From Isochrysis galbana (lineage: Eukaryota; Haptophyta; Isochrysidales; Isochrysidaceae): a stretch of DNA of 64,000 nucleotides. The position numbers were made by a program, and so were the translations under genes. Under the pieces are notes generated by a model. It saw only the letters and a list, made by a program, of their open reading frames with translations. It searched no databases and had not been told where the DNA came from. Shown here one piece after another: positions 56,701 through 64,000 of the stretch. Where the stretch lies: NCBI GenBank assembly GCA_018136815.1, contig CM030941.1:3661035-3725034 (forward strand), given 5' to 3'. Positions within the stretch are counted from its first letter, which is position 1. Each line of letters begins with the position of its first letter.

Positions 56701-57005
56701 ATGGAGAAGAAAATAGTCGCCGGAGCAACACGCTGAGACATAATATCGCGCCCAGCCTTGTTGAGAGGTGCGCATGTTCCGCGATGCATGGGCCTTTGAT
56801 ACATTCCCAAACGCATGACGCTGGCAAAAGGTGGGCGCGAAAGAGGTACGTGCTGGGATGGTCATCTCGTGGGTTGAATGCCACATTTACTGTACTTCAC
56901 AGGTGTCAATGCGCGAGATTGACAGGCAGACGAGAAGTAGAGCCCAACGAGCAGAATGTCGGAAGGAAGCTTTAAGAGAGAAGAAGGCTTAGAAGTAGTC
57001 AAGCA
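53763..57005. other. Long gene-free or unrecognised stretch; two related C/T-rich modules
   Basis: 54420-54830 and 55440-55720 resemble each other (CTCGCCCTCGC-CAAGCCCG and flanks). In each case short coding-like frames follow, e.g. a frame over 54555-54828 with LHIELVVMLDPSEFRVQAPL. No domain is recognised, and they could be decayed retroelement parts. Frames at 53684-54331 and 56399-56716 are likewise unrecognised. A palindrome-like AAACTTAGTTGATAGTTGAA lies at about 56050-56069. Confidence 0.4.
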
Positions 57006-59067
57006 TCAAGCCAGTGGGCTGATGAACATGGGGTTGTCTTGTGCTGAGTCGCCAAGATCAGTCGCGTCCATGGACTCGGACCAAAATGAGTCCAATACGT
57101 CGAGCATATCGTCAATCTCCACGTTTTCCTCGTCCATTGAGCACTCGCCCTCACGAGGAGCCGCTGCGGGCTCACCAGCTGCCGTCAAAGCACCACCGAC
57201 TTGCTCCTGGTCGTGCCCTGCCCCCTCAAGCTCTCCAAGTTCAAGTCTCCGACTTTGTGCCAAGGGCTCCTCATCAAGCGCCAATGCGCTGGATGGCATC
57301 GGCCTAGACTCGGAATGCTCGATAGTGTCATCATCCTCTTGTTGTTCGCGTAGCAAACGTTGCATCTCATTTGCCTGCTCATTTGACAACGCAGCCTGCG
57401 CTTGAGCGTGCTGTGCGCGAAGCCGCTGCTGTGCTTGCTGGTGTTGCTGGACGTGACGGGCATGAAGTGGCCCATCCATCCAGTGCTTGCCCGTGCAAGT
57501 CTGCTGCTGCTGCTGCGCCAGCTGCGTCTCCTGCTGTACGGACGTCAATGGTGGCTGCTGCGGTGGTGCAAAGTTTTGCGGTCCATCGCAAACGCGCTTA
57601 CGAATACCTCGGACTGAGTGGGGCAAGTGGCCGTCCTCTAGTGTGCCGTCGCTTATGCCATCAGTCCTTGTATTGCTCTTTTGCGACCCAGACGTGTTGC
57701 AGCAGGTCGGGCAGTACCCACAACCATTACACGCTCGATATGCCGCCGTTGAGCTCTGTTCGGCGGTGGGGAAGACCCGCGGAGATGGCGGCTGCACGGA
57801 TGGTGCAAACGTGGGCGACATCGAGCTTTGTGAAGCATTGGAGCTTTGGCGGTCCGCTCCCATCTGGCCAAATTGCATACCCGGCGGCCACGTTTGCTGA
57901 GAGAGCACGCCTTGCGCATTGACTGCCTCAAGGAACTCCTGCGACGGGCCAGAGTCAGGGCGCGGATTGTCGTCGAAATCGGTACATGTGTGCAATATGT
58001 AGATTGGCAAAAACGGGTGCCTTGGCAGAAGGCCATGCAAGTGACGCAAAGTAGGGGGGCTGACCTGACTCAAGTCGAGGTTGCGAGGGCGGCACAAGCT
58101 GCTCCCTGGGATGAAGGCCGAATCCCCACGCGCATCAGCCGCGGCAATCATCGTGCTGGCCTCGGACCCATCCGCTGTCGAATCAATGGACGAGCTACCT
58201 GGCACATCCTTGTCGCACGCACCTAGCTTTTGTGATGCTGAGCTATTATTCAACTGAGGGCACACAGGATTGCGCGATCATGGAGGAGGTGACTCTGCTA
58301 AGGCAATGTGAACTACGACTGGTGTGTGCCACCACATTGCCGCGATGCGTGCAAAGTTGTGGGCGAAAAGGCAATCAGCTCCGCCGCACCTGCATCATGC
58401 GCAACAGAACGGGAGCAATCGGGTGGTTGTCCAAAGTGTAAAGAGGGAAGGATTCCCGTGAAAGCAGTGCGTCTTGGGCCGCAGCTGGTGGCTTGTGCAG
58501 TCCCTCGATGTCACCGAGCACGGTCCTCGATTTGGAGGCGTCCGGTCGAAACTCTTGCTCGGCAGACAGGTCAGCTCCAAGCATGTTTGCAGAGACTGGT
58601 TGAATGCCACGCCTCCTATCAGTGTGAGCTAGAAAGGCCGCAGCAGCTGCCGAATCGGCGAGGGAGGCGACAAAGGGCATGGCTGATGCGGGTGCAGACG
58701 CTTTGTTCACTACCCGCAGAGTCCCACACAAGTGCTTCACTTGCCCAACCTCATCCATCAGGGGCATGACAGTGAGCTCGCCAGCAAATTGTCTGCCCGC
58801 AGCCATAAAGCATGTAAGGCGGACACGGACGAACCGGTGCTCGCGCAGGCCGGCCTTGAGCTGGCTCAGCGCCTCAGGCTCCGCGTTGGTGCCTTGCATG
58901 ATCTGGCAAGGCTGCCCCACGCTCTCTGCGTGTGAACCGCAGAGCTTGGTCCACGCAGGGTTGATGTGGACAATGCGATACGGGGGCGAGCTGATGGTGA
59001 AGAGCTGCGCCTCCGGATTGGAGGAGCTATTGATGACGGTCTGCAAGAAGTTCGCGCTTGAACCCAT
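57006..59067 (-). CDS. LOV-like PAS-domain regulator with Gln-rich and acidic C-terminus (two exons)
   Basis: Minus-strand model: 58390-59067 and 57006-58253, 641 residues, phase 0. The PAS domain (about 8-118) reads FTISSPPYRIVHINPAWTKL, then GQPCQIMQGTNAEPEALSQL and VRLTCFMAAGRQF. Cys54 sits where LOV photoreceptors have the flavin-reactive Cys of GxNCRFLQ, but the preceding Asn is Pro, the following Arg is Gln, and the two later flavin-contacting Asn are missing. Flavin binding is therefore doubtful. The rest contains a Cys cluster (ACNGCGYCPTCCNTSG, about 405-420), Gln-rich and helical parts (about 480-560) and an acidic end (DDMLDVLDSFWSESMD) like a transactivation domain. A nuclear sensor or regulator is inferred. 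A segment at about 57929-58062 could be an optional intron (GTCAGC donor, GTCGCAG acceptor). Confidence 0.68.
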
Positions 59068-60208
59068 GGCTCGCGGCCACCGCGCCACGTCGGCCATCCA
59101 GCCGGGGAGCGCGGGGGCCAGGTGGGGTGGAGGGGGGGGGAGCGCTGGCTGTGGACGGCAGGCGCGGGGGCGGGGGGGGGGGAGGGGGGAGTAGGGGGCT
59201 GAGGCCAGACTGTCGCGGGGGGCAGCCCGGGGGGGAGGGGGGGTGGGGGGGGGGGAGGGGGAAGTGGGGGGGGAGGGGGGCGGGGGCGCGGGGGGGGGGG
59301 GAGGCGCCGACCTCGCCCCCTCCCCCTTCCCCCCCGCGCGCGCCCGGTGATGACGACTCAGCATCTCGCCCTTCGAGATCAGATCTCTCCTCGAGATGGA
59401 CGAGCACCTCGCGCCCCCCCTGCCGCGGACGGTGCATTCCCGGCCTCCTTTCCACCGGCGCCCTCGCGGAGGAGGATATATTCGAAGAACCAAGTCTCAT
59501 TCCGGGTGAATAGTAGCTCGGCTCTCGGCTTGCTGCGCGCTCGCCATGGGTGATGACTCAAGACTCTGTTCTTTCGTAGGAGTAAGGCAGAGGCCGGCTT
59601 CACAAATGAGAGTTTAGACTCACTCCACAAGCCACAACATTACCGACAAAGGGCCTGTTCTCTCGTGTACCACTTGTGCTCTCACCCCTGTTGCTCGCCC
59701 AAGACTAAAGTACACCTGTTCCCACGCGTGAGTAGCTGCAAACTCCGATGCCGGTCCCGAATCGGTGGGACTGAACTGAACCGGATGTTCGATGTTGAGG
59801 AGGGTCTTGCCCGTATTTCGATTTTCTTTTCCATATTTCTTCATCAGAGGCAGCTCGTGTGCTTCTTTTGTCACCGTTGCCTCCTCGATCGATGGATGAT
59901 TGCATGTACGCACTGCATGTGCCGATCAGTATTATTATTATATCATGCTCCATTACAATCTGACCACTGAACTCGTGGGGGTCGCACGTTTCCACCCGCT
60001 TCCCTGGGCAATGTAAAAAAATTATAGCTCTAGAGGTCTAGAGCTAGAGGTTTTCTGGCAGGTTTTTCGGAATGTTGAAAGAGCGGAGTTGGAAAGCTCT
60101 ACTACCTAGGGCGGTTAAACAGATTTTTATTAGGGTTAGGGGTGTATCGAACTAATGTTGAAATGTGAAATGTATTCGGCCGGAGGCCAAATACATATGT
60201 ATTTGGCT
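59068..60208. other. Upstream region of the PAS gene
   Basis: 59100-59340 is G-rich on the plus strand with runs up to about 11 G (C-rich in the sense of the gene), probably leader or promoter. 59620-60170 shows no supported gene. Confidence 0.45.
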
Positions 60209-60312
60209 CCTAGATGGGAAATACAGGCAGGGTGGTTCCAAATACAGTAAATACAGTCTGTATTTCGCCTTCGTCCAAATGCAGTCAAATACAGTACCAA
60301 ATACAGTACCGG
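60209..60312 (+). mobile_element. hAT-type left end, AAATACAG version (partial element)
   Basis: CCTAGATGGGAAATACAG followed by the same seven-word +++-+++ layout as the intact hAT left end, with AAATACAG in six of seven words and AAATGCAG in one. No matching right end found downstream, so this is a truncated or rearranged copy. It abuts a palindromic AAATACATATGTATTTGG piece at 60189-60206. Confidence 0.72.
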
Positions 60313-60434
60313 GGGGGGCTTCCATGTTACAAGTTACAAGTTACAAGCCCCCCCCCCCCCCCTCGTCGCCCCTCTCGCTGTCGCTGTCGCGCCCCTCCCC
60401 CCTCCCTCCCTCACCTCTCACTCTCACCACAAGC

Positions 60435-60521
60435 ATGTACCAGCCCATCTCGAACGGAACCTCGCGCTCCGCGCATGACTCTCGCGAGAACCAGCTCAGC
60501 CGGCTCGTGTCGAACAGGCGA
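60435..60521 (+). other. Possible short first coding exon of an unrecognised gene
   Basis: ATG at 60435 opens a short frame (MYQPISNGTSRSAHDSRENQ) directly after a C/T-rich stretch like those preceding other genes here. No downstream exon was found; it may be fortuitous. Confidence 0.2.
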
Positions 60522-60524
60522 TGA

Positions 60525-61264
60525 CTACAGGCTCATAGGCAGAGGGCCGTTCGATCGAGCCGGCAGCTGACGCGGTCGTGAAAGGGTCGTTGATTGTTGC
60601 TTGCGGGAAGATGTCTGACAGCTCATAGTAAGAGTCGGGTCTGAGAGTGTCTGCCATCGGGCGCTACGAGCGATGAGGTAGACCGGAGGTCGGAGGATTG
60701 CGACGCGTGGCGTCGGGCGTCGGAGAGTAGAGACGAGGCTAGCTAGCGAGCTAGTGGAAGAGAGGGAGAATGAGAATGAGAGCTTCTTAGGTCCGAGGTA
60801 GACACGGGAGACTACAACGAATGGACTCAAAAAGTCTGAGGGCACAGCAGAACCACACAAACCAAACAAAACGGGGCGAAAACTAACCACACCTGGATGG
60901 ACGGCCAGGCGTCGGCACCAGGGCAACTTAGCAACGCGCAGACATGCGACAGAGGGGTCGGCACAACGAGGGCAGACCTCGCTGGGGAGCTACGACCGAT
61001 GGACGAGAGAAGACAGAAGACAGTCATGGAACATTTGATGACATCGAGAGAAAGTAAGAGAAGAGGCAGAACACCAATCGACGAGACCTTAAGGCTTAAA
61101 ATAACCCACAACCCACAGGTTAGAAGTAAAAGTCTGTTATCGTATGGAATACGAATACGACACTCCCCGACTAAATTCGAGTCGTCCCGACGAGCGGCAT
61201 GGAAAGAGAACAAAGCAACCGAAACAGAAGAAATCAAGAATTATAACAACAAGGCGAGAGAAAC
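60525..61264. other. Gene-free stretch
   Basis: A minus-strand frame at 60525-60926 and others are unrecognised. GAGA-rich and A-rich DNA precedes the retroelement. Confidence 0.35.
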
Positions 61265-61280
61265 CAAAAACAACCGAGAA

Positions 61281-62032
61281 TAATAAACCTTTTAATAGTC
61301 TCACCGCGCACGCAGCCGTGGACCCTCTACTTTCTACTCACGTAGGAAAACTTTCTACACCCCCACGCTCCCAGCCCTTCTCCCCCCGCCATCAGGCGGC
61401 TCCCCCCGTGCACTACTAGGGGGATAGGGGTGAAGGGCTTAGATATGGTCCGGTGGCCCGCGCCTCCCCCCGGTGATCTGTTCCCTCTCTTCCTCCTGTG
61501 TCTCCGAGTGGGCGGCGACCTCAGTCCCGACTTATCCTGTAAACAGGTGCGGGACTTACCTATTTTTCGGTGGGCGGAGCTCCGCTCCGCCCACCCCCTT
61601 CTCCGCGCTCTCTCTCCCCTCTCCTGCGGCACGCGCGATGGCGCGCCTGCGGCAGGCCTGCAGCTGCCCATTGGCGACCCTGGAGGCTCATGGAGGCCAG
61701 CTCAGGGGGCAGAGGAGGCTGGGGCTGGGCCCTGGCCTCCCCTGCCTCTCCCTCGCTGGCGCTCCTGAGCCTCAGGGGCCCCCACGCTGCACCTGTCTGC
61801 CTGTCGAACAGGGGGGGAGGAGGGGTTGGAGCAATGGGCTGGCCACGCCGGGCCAGGATGGGCGAATCAGGCGAGCCTGTCAGTGGGAGAGAGGGTCAGC
61901 AGGGCAGTGGCCTCCTGGCAAGCCATCAGGCGTGCCAGGAGGATGGGTGGTTCCTCCCCCATGGCGGGGGAGGAGTGGAGAGAGGGGGGGGCTCGTGCCC
62001 CCCCATGGGCGAGCTAAGTATAAACTTAGTTG
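61281..62032 (-). mobile_element. Retroelement RetroB, with 16-bp target duplication
   Basis: Target duplication CAAAAACAACCGAGAA at 61265-61280 and 62033-62048. On the minus strand it starts AACTAAGTTTATACTTAGCT, passes the module shared with RetroA, then the RetroB 3' module, and ends in CTATTAAAAGGTTTATTA. Perfect target copies suggest a recent insertion. It lies between the two PAS paralogues. Confidence 0.85.
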
Positions 62033-62048
62033 CAAAAACAACCGAGAA

Positions 62049-62435
62049 ACCAAACGTTGAAGGCGACGCTTAAAATAGAAGATGAGAGCACCCGTGGGCC
62101 CTTTGAGCACAAATTCGGAAGCTTGACGCGGCAACCTATTTGTACGCATCATCCCACCCATTTTTCCCTTTTACAGGAGTTTTGCTCGGGTGTTGCGGTG
62201 GGTGCAACCGCAGATGACACGCGTCTCATCTCCTGTAAACAACGGCAATCAACGAAGAAAGAGAAACAATCTGCAACAACAACGAATGGGATGGAATGAT
62301 TCCGAAGACACGCGAAATCCAGTGAGCTACAATCTCCGACAACTCTATTATTAGAGTGAGAGAGAAAAGCCACATAGGAGGGAGGAGAGGAAAGACAGCG
62401 GACGGAGCGTCGAGCGACAGCGGTGAGCGATAGAG
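62049..62435. other. Gene-free stretch
   Basis: Right flank of the RetroB copy. No gene or repeat recognised. Confidence 0.3.
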
Positions 62436-63071
62436 CCATGATGAGCGAGAGGGAGGTCGACACTCGCCGCACCGAGCTCCGGAAGCACTTCCATGAGGCG
62501 CGCAATGGCTATACGACGAAGGGGGCGAGAGGCGGCCAATGATGCCGTGGGAGCACGTCCCAAGCGAGGTCGACGCTCGTCGAGCAGAACAAGAGAGGCG
62601 GGTTCAACGGGCAATCAAGATGGCGCCAAGATGATGAAGAGCCCGACCGGGGACCCTAGCACGTGGAGCTGACCGAGATGGAGACGATGGCGGCGAAACT
62701 CGAGGCGATCAGCGCCCACAACGACTTCATGGCGCGCATGGTGATGGAGGCGACCAAGGAGCGCGACCTCTATCGCTCTATCGCCAACAAGTCCACAACC
62801 ACAACAAGGAGAAGTTGGAGCTGGAGGATGAGGTCACCGAGTGGCGCAAGAAATTCGACGAGTGCTACTCCATGTACGAGGTGATGTGGAGCCTTTGGAA
62901 GGACGAGCTCGACAAGAAGAAGGCCACGCAGCCGCGCAGCCGTGAGAGTAGTAGATGGTGGGGATGTGTAGCGCGAGCTGTCCCTAGCACTTGTTGGGCT
63001 TGTCGGGAAGAACCTTCGGCGGTCGGATGTGCTGCGTGTTGCCTTGCGCCTTGCCTCGAGGATAGGGTATA
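62436..63071 (+). pseudogene. Degenerate coiled-coil coding sequence
   Basis: From 62663 a frame gives MELTEMETMAAKLEAISAHN and continues through VMEATKERDLYRSIANK. Near 62795 the plausible reading moves to another frame (LELEDEVTEWRKKFDECYSM, YEVMWSLWKDELDKKKATQP). A frameshift or an unrecognised short intron is needed to join them. Upstream 62436-62640 has a similar charged composition with stops. No domain identified; it may be a decayed retroelement ORF1 or host gene. Confidence 0.4.
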
Positions 63072-63439
63072 GGGCGTGTGTTAAATTAAAATGTGTAGAA
63101 CGACAATTCAACGCAATATTCGGAGTTTTAAGAGAGAGCACTTAGCCGCCGTCGCGAAGCACCTTCAAGGGTGCTTATGTGCTTATTCCAGCCGCCTCGG
63201 TGGTGGTGATGGAGAGACTGCGCTCGGCGCTCTTCGCCCCCTTGTGTGCTTAAAAATAAGCTTGCCAACGCCAGACACGCCACCCGGCCCTCGACCCCGT
63301 CGGTATTCGTGTGATGTTCGTGTGTGTGGCGTAGAGGGGTTGGCGGCTTCCACTTTTAGCCCATGGTCGGCTTCGTCAGCTCACGCTGAGCTCTCGACGG
63401 GTCATCAAGCGAGTCTCCTATCGAGATCGCTGGCTTCAT

Positions 63440-63690
63440 CGCCCCTTTGTCCTCTCCCCCCCCCCCCCTCCTCCCCCCCCCCCCCCCCTTTCCCCTCCCT
63501 CCCTCCCCCCCCCTTCTCTTCCCCGTGGGCGCCACCTCTTTCCGCCGTCTCTCTCTTCTCTCTCCTCCTCCCCACACTCTCTCCTCCTACCTATCACCCG
63601 TCAGGCGGGCCGCTCTCCGCCCTGGGGACAGCACTCCCCCCCCCCTCCCCCCCCCCACCTCCCTCAACGGGGACCGGCCGACGGAGCAGC
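63440..63690 (+). promoter_or_regulatory. Pyrimidine-rich leader of the second PAS gene
   Basis: Almost continuous C/T on the plus strand with C runs up to about 11, ending about 30 bp before the ATG at 63691. Confidence 0.4.
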
Positions 63691-64000
63691 ATGATGGGGA
63701 GCCAGGATTTCCTTCAGACCGTCATACAGAGCGCGGCCACCCATGACGCCCAGATCTTCACCCTCAGCTCGCCGCCACACCGGATCGTCCACATTAACGC
63801 AGCGTGGACCAAGCTGTGCGGCTCCGCAGCAGAGACTGTGGGGCAGCCGTGCAGGATCATGCAGGGATTAGGCGCGGAGCCAGACATGGTCAGACAACTT
63901 CAGGCCGGGCTGCGCGAGCAACGCCTTGTCAGGGTGCGCCTCACTACGTACGGTTCCTCTGGACTGCCGTTTGTGGCAGAGTTCACTGTCACTCCTCTCA
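63691..64000 (+). CDS. LOV-like PAS-domain protein, paralogue of the gene at 57.0-59.1 kb (5' part)
   Basis: The frame starts MMGSQDFLQTVIQSAATHDA and is open to the window edge (103 codons). By eye about two thirds of residues over the PAS region match the paralogue, including RIVHIN-AWTKLCGS, VGQPC-IMQG and GLRE-R-VRVRLT. Here the motif is GQPCRIMQG, so the Arg after the reactive-Cys position of LOV domains is kept, while the preceding Asn is Pro. The position equivalent to the Asn pair of LOV domains reads TTYGSSGLPFVAEF, without Asn. Oriented head-to-head with the first copy, 4.6 kb apart. The 3' part is outside the window. Confidence 0.75.
   Translation, partial: MMGSQDFLQTVIQSAATHDAQIFTLSSPPHRIVHINAAWTKLCGSAAETVGQPCRIMQGLGAEPDMVRQLQAGLREQRLVRVRLTTYGSSGLPFVAEFTVTPL

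Overview
This is a nuclear genomic window from a unicellular, probably photosynthetic and flagellated eukaryote. The signs are spliced genes with GT-AG introns, a 20S proteasome beta3 subunit, cytosolic ribosomal protein eL22, a p24 cargo receptor, the E1-alpha subunit of a mitochondrial branched-chain 2-oxoacid dehydrogenase, a radial-spoke RSP2-like protein with Dpy-30 and GAF regions, a PPR protein behind a hydrophobic leader, and two LOV-like PAS proteins. Coding DNA is GC-rich, and long C/G homopolymers and homopurine tracts are common. A GC-rich alga such as a haptophyte would fit, but the window alone does not fix the lineage.

Layout. 1-0.4 kb: proteasome beta3 exon (minus). 1.6-1.7 kb: 100-N gap. 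3.25-7.29 kb: six-exon bromodomain/DDT/WHIM/Tudor-like chromatin gene (plus). 8-10.4 kb: LINE fragments, one inserted in another with a target duplication, and dispersed repeats. 10.9-12.6 kb: PPR gene (minus). 13.1-14.7 kb: 1.6-kb hAT-like deletion derivative filled with a homopurine tract. 15.3-16.2 kb: non-autonomous retroelement. 17.7-18.4 kb: voltage-sensor-like membrane protein (minus). 19.7-25.5 kb: very large repeat protein (plus). 27.2-28.0 kb: RPL22 (minus). 28.2-29.1 kb: second retroelement copy. 31.7-33.9 kb: BCKDHA (minus), divergent from RSP2 (34.6-36.3 kb, plus). 36.5-37.4 and 41.6-42.4 kb: related retroelements. 39.0-40.75 kb: coiled-coil gene (minus). 44.0-45.8 kb: DnaJ with a predicted C-terminal membrane anchor (minus). 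46.56-49.48 kb: apparently intact autonomous hAT transposon. 51.5-52.5 kb: p24/TMED gene (plus). 53-57 kb: repeats and no recognised gene. 57.0-59.1 kb and 63.7 kb to the edge: two divergently oriented LOV-like PAS paralogues, with a retroelement between them at 61.3-62.0 kb.

Exon structures were worked out by hand from splice signals, reading phase and family similarity. In the chromatin, RPL22, BCKDHA, RSP2, DnaJ, TMED and coiled-coil genes, every junction keeps the frame. The host genes belong to unrelated housekeeping, ciliary and regulatory processes and do not form an operon or pathway cluster.

The most striking unexplained structure is in the mobile elements. Three hAT-family left ends share one layout of seven 8-bp words (orientation +++-+++). 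The fourth base of the word differs between elements (AAACACAG, AAAAACAG, AAATACAG) but is nearly constant within each. This looks like a transposase recognition word that changes in concert. A second pattern is a set of retroelements that share a palindromic 5' end and about 400 bp but carry different 3' modules.
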